From Symbiodinium natans (taxonomy: Eukaryota; Sar; Dinophyceae; Suessiales; Symbiodiniaceae), in assembly GCA_905221605.1 (NCBI GenBank), contig CAJNDS010002296.1, forward strand, positions 224,958 through 288,957: DNA of 64,000 bases. Direction: 5' to 3'. Positions 23,025 to 34,808 of the stretch are shown one piece after another. The position numbers and the translations under genes are program-made. Numbering within the stretch: position 1 is the first letter of the stretch; every line of letters begins with the position of its first letter. Under the pieces are notes generated by a model. It had not been told where the DNA came from and did not search any database. It saw nothing but the letters and a program-made list of their open reading frames with translations.

Positions 23025-26000
23025 CGTGTTGTCCCTAACGATGTGGGAGAGTGGCGGGCGTTATTAAGCATCATACAACACGGCTTGGCCTGCTGCTGGG
23101 ACGAGTGCGAGATTTCTGTCATGAGAACTTTGTACAGATCTCTTGTGTGACATGTTCTGGCCATCGCGCATATTGAAGCCGGGGAAAGGAAGGGTGCATC
23201 GTGTAAATCACAGTGTACGATTGGGTGTGCAAGCATCCCCCTGTCCGTGATATCGTTCGCAGGGTGGGTTTAGGACACCAGCTCTTAGGTGCTCTCCGGC
23301 CAGTCACTTCCTTCAAGCGCGGTGCGTATACCGGGCTCAGAGAAACAACCGCCATGTCCGCACATGTCCACACCCGCGCGTAGATAGATGAGCGGCCAGG
23401 TTGGATGCCACATACTGCGCAGTCCTAGCCGGCTTAGCATGGACACAAACTCATGCTAATCAGCAGCCGGTTGAAGGTCTCTGACTCTGGAAGTCTCGTT
23501 TGATCCCCGGGCGTGTGTGGCTGAGTCCAGTTGACAAAAGGAACGTGCGGACGAGGAATTGGTTCGAGAGGATCAGAACCCTTGAAAAGTGCACCAACAC
23601 ATACTTCGAAACAAAACCTCGTGTTTGCGGTTTTCTTGCTGTGAAGCGTGCCCCACAACATTCACGCACAGCCTGTCCCCGAGCATACTTCGAAACCTGT
23701 CTCAAAGTCATGCCCGGACAAGAACAATGCTTTTTGCCCGTGGTTTTACCGGACACACCCATGTAGCCATGTAGCTGTCGCTGCAACATCCTGCTCCACA
23801 CTGGCGCTCTTGCCAGCCAGAGTACCTACGTGTCATTGGCCAAGACCAGCCCCCATTTCGTGGTTGACACGTGCAGAAGGATTGCGAGAAGCAGTGGGAG
23901 CTTCATTCATGACAAGATCCCACAGCCACGGCGTCTTGTCACATAACACAGGTACCGTGCCAGACGAACAAACGAGAGATGAGTGCTGGAAGTTGGCCGT
24001 TGTTGCCTTTGTTGCATGCTCTCCACACAGCAAGCCTGATGTCTGCATTATGCGCTTCCTTTCTTTATGACAAAAAACATCAACGCGCCGTTTCATCCCA
24101 TGCTGACTGACGGGCATGTCGCCTGTGCAGCGCATAACACAGAGCCCGAAGCCTGCTCGAAGCCTCCCTGGGACAAGATGTTGCGATGGAAGCAGGGGCC
24201 AACACAGCAGGTCTTCATGGAACCAGGGCGCTTCCAGGACTTGAGAGCTTGAGAGCCTGCACGGCCTCAAGAAAGATTTGCAGTCCCGGTTTTATACATC
24301 TCAATTCTCCAAGGACCAGCGATTCCCGCTCTCACCAAGTGCGAGCTCTAAAGAGACATACTGCAGTGTCGGCTGCAGTTGCTAAGCCTCGCTTCCGCCG
24401 CATCCGCTGCCAGCCCTCGCTGTGGTCGCACGCGTCGCAGTGCAGGATTTGATTCGCATCGTCTCCCTCAGTGGCAGAGTGGCAGGAGAAAGCCTTCGGA
24501 CATTGACTGTTGCATCTAGTTCCAGGCTGCAAAGGGGAGACGTAGGATGAGCATGCAGCCTGCCCATGCTGATAGATGACCTGCGTGTGCCGCGCCTGCT
24601 GCGCACGAACCCATGCTGCTGGACACGCTTCTGCGCTTGCTTGGGAAGCCACTTGCATCCAGACTCGCGGGCCCACCTCCGGGAGTTGCGGCACTTTGTA
24701 AACGCATTGTAAAAACACTGCAGGTCAGGTCACGTCACGCGAACCTCAATGCCATCTTGTTGTGGGATGGCTGAACAAACGTGCAACCTAGTCACAGGTC
24801 CACCTGAAGCCCGTGTGACAGGGAGTGTTTGGGCTACGGGATGTGGATCATGCTGCGGCACCTGTCCGTATGGTTTAACTACTGTTTAACTACTCTCAAG
24901 CCTGTTGGCGTGGCATATGCGTCCTGCACGAATCTGCAGGTCACAACACACCTCCCGGACCACAGATCGAGACAAAGGACGCTGCCCGCGTGCAATGTGC
25001 GCTCTGCCCTGTGGCGTAGCACCATCCTGGACATATCATGCCCGTTTCATCCTCATGCATCCAGCGCCTGCGATCAAAGATTTCCCTGAGGCGCCTGAAC
25101 CCTAAACCCTAAAATTTTTCAACCGCTGCATCTTGCAACCGGGCCCCTCTGGAGGGTCCGCTGAAAAACCTGCTTGTCATCAAGCCACGTGCCACATTTG
25201 CCAAAGCATGTTTGTGCGGGGCGTGGCCGCCTAGGGCACGTTGCCATGTTCCATCAACATATGACATCTGCATGAAAGTGTTGTGAGTCTACTGAGTCTT
25301 TCACAAACCCCTCAGCGACCGCCCAGAAAGCGACTGGGATCTTCTTCTCTGGTCCGAGCTGTCGCTGGTGTCCTCAACTTTGCCGATGTGCTGTGATGCC
25401 AGTTCTAGGTCAGTTCGGTCCTGCGAATGTCAACGACTCGGGAATTTGTGAGAAGGCACCATTCTGTGGCGGAAAAGGGGGGGAAGGGCACGCCATCGGT
25501 AGCACCCCTTGTGTCGCACAGGTGCGGTTTGCTAGGTCTGACTTAGGAGGTGTGTCATAGGAGAGCGAAGGATAGTGCAGCTTACCGCACGGCATCACGC
25601 GTCGTCGCACGACCCAGCGCGTGCAAGCACACGATGTGATCAGAAAGGGCGCCTACATGCAGTCGACACACAGGGCTGTTCTGGCACTGTTTTAGCTTCC
25701 TGCCGTCAGCAGTGCGGAAAGGATCCCACGGACATGACGGTGTTTTTGGCTTGGCCGGCACGTGTTTGGCTGTGAACACACGAAGCTCCCCCAGGAGATG
25801 CTTGAGGCACCTTAGAATGCGACAGAGGTCTTAGTGACGTAGTGCTGAAGTTGCCTCAACATCGTTGACAGATGCAGGGCCAACATGCTACGCACGACCA
25901 GAGAGAAAAAACCAACAGGAGACGACTTCCGTCCCAGAGTCTGAAGCAACAGTAAGTACTTGGTAGGTAGCACTCAAACACACGCTGGTAGCTGACCCTC

Positions 26001-28820
26001 GCTGGCAGATCTGGGCCGGGACAGACAGCTCCTGCTTGTGTCTGGTCTCTCGGGGACACCGCGCTTTCAGTAGCGCAGCGGTGCCAAATGTCCCGATGCC
26101 GCGTCCTCAAAGGTTCTGCATGCTGGACGGGCAGGGCAAGCAAGCAAGGAAGCCCTCTGAGGCTGATGCAGCAGATGATGTTTACGTGCACAGCCCGTTC
26201 ATGCTCAGCGTGTGACTTGAAGAGGAGGACCCCCTCGAAGATTCTGCTGATTTTCTAGGCCCTGTAACTGTTCAGCAAAGTTCCGGAAAGGCTCAGAATC
26301 GCACAGCCCCGCGAGATCTGCATCGCACAGCCCCGCGAGATCTGCATGGCCGCGCGAGATTTGGCCCTGCGTCGGAAGAGTCAAAGCGGAAGGTACTCAC
26401 TCTGATGCTGAAGCAGCATTCTGTCAACAGTTTTCCTGGATGACAGCAGGCATTGCAGCTACATGCCCCTGAGTGCAGATCTCGCCTTCCGTTTTGGTGG
26501 CGCCTTGCCGTTCACCGGACATGGGGCCTGAGGCGCTGTGGAGCTTCGTCCATCCTTGCTGGTATAGTTCTACATTGACACACTTGAGAGACGCGTGCTG
26601 TTGCATGCTGCTACATGTGTCTACATGCTCCCACTTCATCCACAGCCATTCGGCCTTCACTAGCAGTGAATCTCCTGGCAAGCCTGAGAGGTCTGCGTAT
26701 CCGAGCGTGTCCCCAAATCAACTGCGCGGACCGCGGGCGATGTGCTTGCTCCCAAGCCTCGAGGAGACTGACATCAACTCTTCAGGCGTAGTAGCCTGAG
26801 AGGTCAATAAAGGTTGCGCCCGGGTGCTCCATCTCGTTGAGTGACTTGCTTGCTGCCAAATGTGCCGCGCGCTGAAATTCCCCCCTCCACGCTGTCAGTG
26901 TTCACCCGCGCGCTTTAGGGCTTGTTCCATCTTGCGCTTCTTGCGCTTACACACTCTTTAGGGGTGTGCTGTAGCAGGCCGCTGCATGTTTGTGCCCGTC
27001 GCAATCTCAGTCTACAGCCTTGCACTCGCTGGCGGTGGTTGTCTTAACAAGTTTGAGGGCCTGGGTGCTGATTGCTGCCCCAAGCGCGTTGGGCCGCTGC
27101 AGCCTCCTTCAAGAGTCATGGCACAGAGCTGTCCAGCCGAGCTCCGCGCTGGGAGATGATGCTTGGAACGTCGAGTGACTATTCCACACCAGATGTGACA
27201 AGCTGGGTCCACTGGGGTGATTCGACAACGTGGACCCAGCAGCGGGTCTACTGTTGCAAGCTTTCCCGGCTATTGGAGGAGTGCTGGCACGAGGACTTTG
27301 ATACGCAGCTGCTCGCGATCCAACAGAATCTTTCAAGTCCGGATAGCCCGCATGATGCTCATGTGCGCTGGGTAGCATCTGTTGAGCGGACGGCGCCTGC
27401 ATGCAGGGCCATGTGCAGAGCAGGCCATAGCAGGCGTGGTTTTTTCCTGGGTTGACCTCGAGGTTAGTCGGGAGGTTTTCAGAGCGACACCCCGTGCTGT
27501 ACGGGTAAAATGATGGAGTGGTGATGGCTCTCTTGTGCTCCGCTGCCCTCCTATTGGAACATCCCCATGTGCAAGTCGACTTGCTGCATCCACTGTAGAT
27601 ATATTGTGTATTCAAAAGGTTGTTCTGCCCTCGGCGCATCAGATACAGGAAGGGGCTGGCTGTCGCGCTGTTGGCTGCAGTATGCACCTGTTCCTAGACT
27701 GCGTTAGCAAGAATCCTCGATGCTGACTCCTGTTCAATGCAGAGCGGCTGAGGTCAGACATGCCGACACAGCGCCTTAAAGCAAGAAGTCCGTGCCAGCC
27801 CAAGCCGCGCATGGCGTGAGCTCTTCTGCTATTCAGGCGCATGCTGGCGGGGGGCCTGGTCTTGCAGCGGTTGCCCCTCAGAGCTAGCTTGGCCCACGCA
27901 AGTCTGTAGACTCTACCGAGCCGTGTTCAAGCACCCACCTTTCAAGAAGATGTTCAAGGACACATAGCAGGCGCGGGACTTTGAGGCCAGGATGGTCCAT
28001 GCAATGTGCCAGAAGCCTCTCTGAACTCTCTTGCTGTTGCCTGCCTCTGCAGACGTGTGGTCGAGATGCGGCGCAATTGCCAGGTGTGCCTGTTCTGACG
28101 TGCCGTGCTCAGAATCCTTCTGGAGCCGGGTGCTCCTGCACCCCCCTGCCTAGACAACTTCCACTGATCCCGGTTTGCGGTGGATGCTTCTAGGCGATGG
28201 TGCTGTGGACACCTCGTTTGGGCTAGGGCATCTTCCCTCGTCTGTCCTTGCTGGGACTGGCCTTCTTGACAACTCTGTTGGGGGCACGGGTTCTGTTACA
28301 GCTGATGGTGGTTGACGTGACTGTGGCCGGGCCTTTCCAAACAGCGCTGCTGTCAAGTTGGCCGTGTGCGCGTGCGCACAGCTGCGTCGGCAGTCCCGAT
28401 TTGGTGAGCGTCTTGACTGTAAGCTGGGGCAAACCCACACAAGCAACAGCACTGAAGCACTGAGCCTGGCTCACTGCAGCCTCGGAGGTCGCATGAGAGC
28501 CAGTTGAGTATCCTGCAGGGTTGATCCATCCCTTGCTGTTTCAGCCCCATGAGTTGACAGGCAAGGCGCAATGACCTTGCACAGGTGTTTGGGAAGAACG
28601 ACCGCGGCTCCAGAGTACTCCAGGTGTGCGAGATGCTTTTCCAAGCTGCGCGATAGCTGACCGCCCTACAGCCACAGTGACTTCAAGAACATCCCTGGCG
28701 TCCTGAGTAGCTGAGTATGCATAGGCCACATATCAGCTGGCGTGCAGTGTTGATGCAGCCCAGAATCGCACAGTCTCTGAGAACCGACGATTCCGCGCTT
28801 TGCCTTTTTGAGCCTGACAA
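23025..28820. other. 5.8-kb stretch without a recognisable gene
   Basis: Short frames only. I see two weak CCCTAAA units at about 25098-25114 and a 24-bp direct repeat at 26298-26345 (ATCGCACAGCCCCGCGAGAT, then CTGC, twice, plus a partial third). No domain, RNA gene or mobile-element terminus is recognised. Confidence 0.45.
26298..26362 (+). repeat. 24-bp tandem repeat, about 2.5 copies
   Basis: ATCGCACAGCCCCGCGAGAT followed by CTGC occurs at 26298 and 26322, with a diverged third half-copy (GGCCGCGCGAGAT). Confidence 0.8.
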
Positions 28821-28824
28821 GGGC

Positions 28825-28912
28825 ACCACAGGTAGCCACAGGTAGCCACAGGTACAGGTAGCCACAGGTAGCCACAGGCAGCCACAGGTAGGCACAGGTA
28901 GCCACAGGTAGA
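28825..28912 (+). repeat. 10-bp GCCACAGGTA minisatellite
   Basis: About eight copies of GCCACAGGTA with small variants (GCCACAGGCA, GGCACAGGTA) and one 5-bp slip. The minus strand would read as TACCTGTGGC repeats. Confidence 0.9.
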
Positions 28913-29267
28913 CGCTGGCGCCTAGTGCGTCCCACGAGAACAGTCCTGCTTGGAAAATGAGCCGCTCTGACGCACATAGACCACCGAAGCCTTGCCCAAG
29001 CTCCCATGAGTCCGTGAGTGCCTCTCAAGATCGGTCTGTTGACAGTTGCGGCGGCGCCTGCGTCGAGTGGCGCTTCGAATTTCCAAAAAAAAGTAGTCGT
29101 GCTTGTTGCTGCTCTCGGCTGCTCATTCATGGGTGCATGTGTGTGACGACTGTTGTCGACAGCGCCCTTGGATTGATGAAGTGCGCGGCCGCAGCCCAGC
29201 ATGCCACCCTCCCTGTCACCGTGATTCAAAGCCAATGTTGTGTGTCGTCAATGCATGATCGTCGCCC

Positions 29268-29284
29268 GCATTGGTTCAGTGGTA
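29268..29284 (+). other. tRNA-Gly-like 5' half fragment
   Basis: GCATTGGTTCAGTGGTA matches the usual 5' half of eukaryotic tRNA-Gly, including an A-box-like TGGTTCAGTGG. Downstream there is no matching 3' acceptor strand (CCAATGC) and no good B box (GGTTCGA) at tRNA distance, so it is not an intact tRNA. It may be a tRNA-derived fragment or chance. Confidence 0.25.
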
Positions 29285-29479
29285 CATGCGTGCACAGATG
29301 GTGACCCCAGAAGTCAAACTCTCCGACGCGCTGCTTACACCATCCCGCACAACGGTGGAGGTGAGGGCCAGACTCTTACGTCAGGGCTTTCTTGGCCTGT
29401 CTACGCATCCTTTGCCGTATGCATGATTTGTCTCAGGGCAAAATGGATGTGGCCACGACTCTGCGGGCTCACAATAGGA

Positions 29480-29665
29480 GAACGTTTGCAAATGGGCGTT
29501 GAGGTTCGCAAACTCCCCCCACCTTCATGTGCATTTGGGGTTCGCAAGCATTCGCGGCAAAAGGAGTTATCGGCATCGCGAAAGCTTGGCAAACCAGCAG
29601 TGCCTTCGCAAACCTTCGCCTCAGCTTTTTGGGGTTCGCAGGCCTTCGCGATCACTTTTCCGCCG
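29480..29665 (+). repeat. Cluster of TTCGCA/TTCGCG short motifs
   Basis: GTTCGCAAAC, TTCGCAAGCATTCGCGG, CTTCGCAAACCTTCGCC and GGTTCGCAGGCCTTCGCGA recur within about 180 bp. Both strands stay open through it. I read it as a short degenerate repeat and not as a gene. Confidence 0.5.
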
Positions 29666-30251
29666 ACTTTCAAGCTAACGACCACGTCCGTCTCGCCGTC
29701 AACAGTCTGTGGAGACAATCAGTTTCGAAGCGATCGACATTCGACTGTAACTTGGCCCCGAAGTTCACACACATGCCACGATTCTTCTTTGGGGCGTGCA
29801 GGCAGTGCTGTGATGGCAGTTCATACACGGGCGTGGCCTATGCACAACACATGCAGTTTGGGACCTCCCGCCCGGTTACCTCCTGGGGTCCATCCAGTCC
29901 CACTGCAAGTCAAGAGGTTCAACTTCCTGCAAGTTTTCCGGCAGCGGGTTTGCTTCAGGTTTTCTTGCAGGGCATGCACGGTTGCAGCTTGTCGAGACCG
30001 CGCTGCACTGGTTGGCAGAGACAGCTAGAAGTAGGCGAGATTCATGGATGGGTACCCACCGCAGTCTTCCCAGAAAACTCATCTTTCGCACGGTCTCATG
30101 GCCGCATGCCCTGGGGTGGATCCAGTCTCAGTGCGAGTCAAAAGGCACCTAGGCAGCAGGCTGCTTCCGACTGCTGGTCTGCCCCGGATGTGTGATGCTG
30201 TTTTGGTGGCAGCATGCCCGGCAGCAGCCTTCAGCCATTTTACAAAGGGGT

Positions 30252-30950
30252 GAGGCCACTCCATCAACCCATCAGCCTTGCTTGCGGCAAAGTTGTTCAT
30301 CGTCGGGCATCCTTTCCGACGCGAGGCCCACTACGACGAAGCCAGACTGTCTCCATTCGGCTCCCCTTGACCTTGATGGATTGCCTTGCGGACCGTCCCT
30401 CGGAATGCAACTGGTTTACAGGCCATTGTTTGAGTCATCTTGCATCAGCGTGCATGACCACCATCAGTCCTGCAGAAGGTTGGAGATAGCGCTCTTGTTT
30501 AGGTTGCTCGTCGGCATCTCGACCTGTGTCGTGATACTTCCCAACTGCTCCTTGTGCGCAGGGCCGAAGACGGCGTGCGCTGTGCCTGAGAACTGCAGAA
30601 GAGTAGAAGCAAGGCCATCAGAACTGGTGAGGTTCCGACTGACCGCCGCAAGCTTTCAGCAACCAGAATCCCTCACATTGTGCATGAAGTTTGTCAGGGC
30701 CAAGAAGCCAAACCGAGCAGGATAGCGTGTGGGTGGAGATGGCGCACAGACTCCGGCAAGGGCCGTCGAACCGTCCCCGGCCTTCGTCCCGCCCTCGGCC
30801 TTCGTCGAACCCCTTGTTGGACTTCGTCGAGCACCCTCTTCGAATGCAAACAGAGCCTCCTGGCCTTCGTGTCCAGCCGAGTGCTGCGCTGGGAGATGAC
30901 GCCCGATGTAGGATGTTTCCGCTTGGTTGTTGGAACATCGAGTGACTCTT
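30252..30950 (+). repeat. ~720-bp tandem duplication, copy 1
   Basis: Direct duplicate of 30981-31680 at an offset of about 717-725 bp. Shared anchors include GTTGTTCATCGTCGGGCATC, CAGTCCTGCAGAAGGTTGGA, and GGAGATGGCGCACAGACTCC followed by a CCTTCGTC-rich stretch. Reading frames are shared but not protein-like. Confidence 0.9.
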
Positions 30951-30980
30951 CACAGCAGCATCCAGCCATGTGACAACGTG

Positions 30981-31680
30981 GTGAGGCCACTCCATCTGTT
31001 CACGGCAAGTTGTTCATCGTCGGGCATCCTTTCCGACGCGGGGGCCCACGACGACGAGGCCAGACCATTCGGCTCCCTTGACCTTGGTGGATTGCCTTGC
31101 GGACCGTCCCTCGGAACCGGCGCCTGCAGCTGGTTTACAGGCTCTTGTTTGAGTCATCTTGCATCAACAGGCATGACCACCATCAGTCCTGCAGAAGGTT
31201 GGAGATAGCATATGATAGCACTCTTGTGTAGGTTGCTCGTCGGCATCTCGACCTGTGTCGTGATACTTCCCAACTGCTCCTTGTGCGCAGGGCCGAAGAC
31301 GGCGTGCGCTGTGCCTGAGAACTGCAGAAGAGTAGAAGCAAGGCCTTCAGAACTGGTGAGGTTGCGACTGACCACCGCAGGCTTTCAGCAACCCGACTCC
31401 CTCACATAGTGAAGTTTGTCAGGGCCAAGCGGCCAAACCGAGCAGGATAGCGTGTGGGGGGAGATGGCGCACAGACTCCGGCAAGGGCCGTCGAACCGTC
31501 CCCGGCCTTCGTCCCGCCCTCGGCCTTCGTCGAACCCCTTGTTGGCCTTCGACGAGCACCCTCTTCGCGTGCAAGAAGAGCCTCCTGGCCTTCGTCGAAC
31601 TTCGTCTTGGGTGTCCCGGAGCCTTCGTCGAGTTTCCCGTTTGCCCCTTCGTTTGTCTCTTGTGGCGGACGCACTGCTGT
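30981..31680 (+). repeat. ~720-bp tandem duplication, copy 2
   Basis: Second copy, with small indels against copy 1 (for example CCTTGTTGGCCTTCGACGAG against CCTTGTTGGACTTCGTCGAG). The CCTTCGTCGAAC-type minirepeat extends further in this copy (31580-31650). Confidence 0.9.
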
Positions 31681-31905
31681 TGATCCACCGTATGTCTCAC
31701 GTCCCAAACTCCCAAACATTCATGGGCAGAGCAAGTTGCTGCGCAGATGCCAGAATCTGAAACAGATTTCTGCACCATTGCCCACAAAAAGCGGATTAGC
31801 ATCTCCCGGCGTTAACGCCGTGTCCAAGCAAGCTCCGGCTGCCGAGTAAGACAAGCCGCCTTCTACCTGCAATTCCAGCGTCAGCATGCGTCGTTGGGCC
31901 ATAAA

Positions 31906-32205
31906 GCCATGTGGATGGCATACTGCTTTAGACTGTATCTCCGCTGGCCCATATGTGTCATGATCATTTTCGGCAGCTCTGTTTGGTTGACAGAATGCAC
32001 AGCTGCAACCCAGCATGTCACGCGGTAAGCGTGCCTCCAGGCACTTTATTCATGCGTTCCTTGCACGCAGGGTTTCCAGCAGCGACAAGCTCGTTGCAGC
32101 TGCTTTCGCCATCAAGACTGACTCTTGTGCTCAACTTCTGCCAACTTAGAAAGCATAGCCTCTTTAAGCCCAGAGTCACGTCTTGGTATTCTTGATGGCC
32201 GGGCC
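31906..32205 (+). repeat. ~318-bp tandem duplication, copy 1
   Basis: Shares ACTGTATCTCCGCTGGCCCA, GTTTGGTTGACAGAATGCAC and CCATCAAGACTGACTCTTGT with 32222-32490. This copy holds about 32 extra bases after CAACCCAGCATG (around 32024-32055) that copy 2 lacks. Confidence 0.9.
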
Positions 32206-32221
32206 ATGTTGAATTTCTAAA

Positions 32222-32490
32222 GCTATGTGGACGACATACTGCTTTGGACTGTATCTCCGCTGGCCCATATGTGTCATGATCATTTTCGGCAGCTCTGTTT
32301 GGTTGACAGAATGCACAGCTGCAACCCAGCATTTCATGCGTTCTTTGCACGCAGGGTTTCCAGTAGCGACAAGCTCGTTACAGCTGCTTTCGCCATCAAG
32401 ACTGACTCTTGTGCTCAAGCACTGCCAACTTAGAAAGCACAGCCTCTTTAAGCCCAGATTCACTTCTTGCTCTTCTTGATTGCGCCAAGC
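32222..32490 (+). repeat. ~318-bp tandem duplication, copy 2
   Basis: Second copy with the ~32-bp segment absent at CAACCCAGCATTTCATGCG. Otherwise closely similar. Confidence 0.9.
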
Positions 32491-32772
32491 CAGAGCAATC
32501 TGCGAAACAGAAGCCTTGCATCAAAGGCAAGCTTGTGGTGAGGCGCGGAGGGTCCACGAAGGTTGAAGTACAAAAGGGATTCTGCTTGAAGGCCGGGAAA
32601 GGGCAGAGAGGTAGGGGGCTAGATCATGTTGCAGCACCTGGAATGTGCCAATGACTGCAAGGAGAGCCTTTGTTCAGCAGGGCGCAAAACCAAAGTTTGC
32701 GGAGTGGCCAAACTGCTCATTTGGCAAGGTCTACCCATGTGGACCCCGCACGTGGGGCAGTTCACAGCATCT

Positions 32773-32808
32773 GAACCCTAAACCCCAAACCCTAAACCCT
32801 AAACCCCC
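32773..32808 (-). repeat. CCCTAAA telomere-type tract
   Basis: Four to five CCCTAAA/CCCCAAA units, the C-rich strand on +. It sits between two duplication blocks, outside any recognised gene. Confidence 0.9.
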
Positions 32809-32878
32809 TGTCCACTGACAGCGATGGCGCTAAACCACCTTCAACATATGTGCCAGAGAGGGAGCGGGGGGCCCCCGC

Positions 32879-33304
32879 GGCATGACAGAGTCTTGACTCT
32901 TGATTCACAGCCGCATCCGCGCGACAGGCCTGCTGCTGGGAGCTTGTCTATCATTTGCGATTCCGCATGTTTGATACTTGTTCCCCATTCTTCTCTGTTG
33001 ACAGCCTCTTTGCAGCTTGCGCATCATTGAATCAGTGACTCCGCCTGCGTGTTCCCAGCATCTCGTTTCTGTAAATCATCTTGCAGCACGCCGCAGTGGC
33101 AGGAACAACATCTGTCGCTGGCGTGCGCACGGCTGGTCGCATGTTCGGCTTCCTGCGTTTTAGTCACATACGCATGTCTGCCGATGTCACTGCGTGGCGA
33201 CTGCGTGGGCACGGGTCAATTGTTGTGGGGTCGGTAAGTGGAGAGACTAGCCGAAAGCCAAGCACTTGTGGGAGTGAGCAGGGCTGCTCTTGTGAGTTTG
33301 CCGC
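32879..33304 (+). repeat. ~420-480-bp tandem duplication, copy 1
   Basis: Shares GCATGTTTGATACTTGTTCC, then CATTCTTCTCTG, the GAATCAGTGACTC region, GGGCACGGGTCAAT and GTGGGGTCGGT with 33305-33786. Confidence 0.85.
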
Positions 33305-33786
33305 GACATGACGGAGTGTTGATTCACAGCCGCATGTGTGCGACAGGCCTGCTCCTGGGAAATTTGTGAAACCGCATGTTTGATACTTGTTCCCCATTCT
33401 TCTCTGCTGACAGCCTCTGTGCAGCTGGCACATCATCAGTGAATCAGTGACTCTGCATGCGTGACAGCCGTTCCCAGCATCTCGTTGCCGTGAATGACCT
33501 TGCAGCACGGCACAGTGGCAGGACAAACAAGTCAGCCTTGTGCCAGCTGCTTTGTCGCTGGCCTGTGCGCAAGACTGCAGTTGTTCGGCAGCGTCGCAGC
33601 CATGCATGTTCGGTTTCCTGTGTCTTTGTCACATACGCATGTGCTCGCAGCACAACCTCTCTACGGAGGTCACTGAGTGGCGGCTGCACGGGCACGGGTC
33701 AATCGTCGTGGGGTCGGTCTGTGGAGAGAAAGCCAAGCATTTGGGCATCTGTGGGAGTGAACAGGGCTGCTGTTGTGAGTTTGCCC
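33305..33786 (+). repeat. ~420-480-bp tandem duplication, copy 2
   Basis: Second copy, longer by scattered insertions (for example around 33535-33600 and 33645-33665). Together with the two preceding blocks it makes three independent tandem duplications in 3.6 kb. Confidence 0.85.
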
Positions 33787-34187
33787 ATCGTCCACGACTC
33801 TGCATTTGCGTGTTCTACAGCTTTGTCCCGTTGACGTTGCAGATCCAAGACACCTTGCAGCACCTAGCAGACCTAGCAGGTGCCAATGTACAGGCAGGGC
33901 TTGTCACAAGCGCGAGTCAGGCGCGGTCCAGCCACGCCATCACCTGACTATCTGCAGGGCGGCGGTTTCGTGGCATGGCCCTACCCGATCATGTACAGCT
34001 TCCTCCTTGGCACATGTTACAAATGCGCGTGCTGGAGGCACAGCCTGGGGGCATAGCTTTTCCGCGAGTCTTCGAAGCTTCAAAGGATCTCTCCATATGC
34101 CACATCCGATACAGTTTTATAGAAACGGTTGGGGCATGTGGAAGAGCCTTGATGCTCTGGACCGAAGGAAGAAACAGAGGCTGCGTG

Positions 34188-34749
34188 CTACATTGGTGCT
34201 ACCGTATTCTGGGATATGGGATCCATAGTATCATCATAGTAATGTTGTCTTGCATTTGAGAATATGTGCAAGTAAACCGTGTAATGTTTCATTCGAATAG
34301 TATTTTCAATCGGATATTCAATGGTTAGGCCAACTTTTTTCAGACAGCCATTGAAGTGCTCAAACGTGTAAAACATATTCCCAGGCAGCTGGTGGTTGCA
34401 AATGTTATGGAAAAAGTAACTTACGGCCATCATGCTCTATCCAAACCTTACTTCAAAGACAATGCATAGAAATTGCTCACGGTTTCTTCCAGCAAGAAAC
34501 TATTTCTTCCAGATCGAATGTGGATGGATACAGGCCAAGCGCGTGAGTCCATAGGAGCCATAGCAGATGATCGCGCCATTTGGCCCACAGTGCTTTCAGC
34601 TTGCAGGCAGTAGGGCATCGTAGACTGTCACTAGCCCGCCGTTTCTTTCCAACATTTGGGAGGTTACGAAATAAAGGACCCAAACATAGACCCCCAAGTA
34701 GTAGGATTCCCTTTTTGAGAACCCCAATCAGGTTTCGGAAGCCCCCCAT
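34188..34749 (-). CDS. AT-rich protein-like segments, unknown
   Basis: On the minus strand 34749-34477 reads a 90-codon frame ending LYPSTFDLEEIVSCWKK. 34433-34188 reads 81 codons (starting MMAVSYFFHNICNHQLPGN, then TFEHFNGCLKKVG, then IRMKHYTVYLHIFS). Both look more protein-like than their surroundings. A GTGAGC after the first (AAGAAACC|gtgagc) and a GTAAGT near the start of the second suggest splice sites, but I could not fix the intron. AT content is high, like the island at 5 kb. No family recognised; it may be a relict. Confidence 0.35.
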
Positions 34750-34759
34750 TTGTCTTCCT

Positions 34760-34808
34760 ACAATCCCTAATCCCCAAACCCTAAACCACCCTAAACCCTA
34801 AACCCTTT
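34760..34808 (-). repeat. CCCTAAA telomere-type tract
   Basis: Short interrupted tract (CCCTAATCCCCAAACCCTAA and following CCCTAAA units), C-rich strand on +. Confidence 0.85.

Noticed and set aside
22380-23150. 256-codon plus-strand frame opposite the LRR
   Set aside because: It exists because the LRR DNA repeat lacks stops on the other strand. The minus strand gives the LRR pattern, the plus strand none.
28666-29235. 189-codon minus frame with VATCGYLWLP repeats
   Set aside because: The repeat part is the GCCACAGGTA minisatellite read backwards. The rest has no domain.
32412-33312. Small plus frames in the duplicated blocks
   Set aside because: Frames are not preserved between duplicates and lack protein character.
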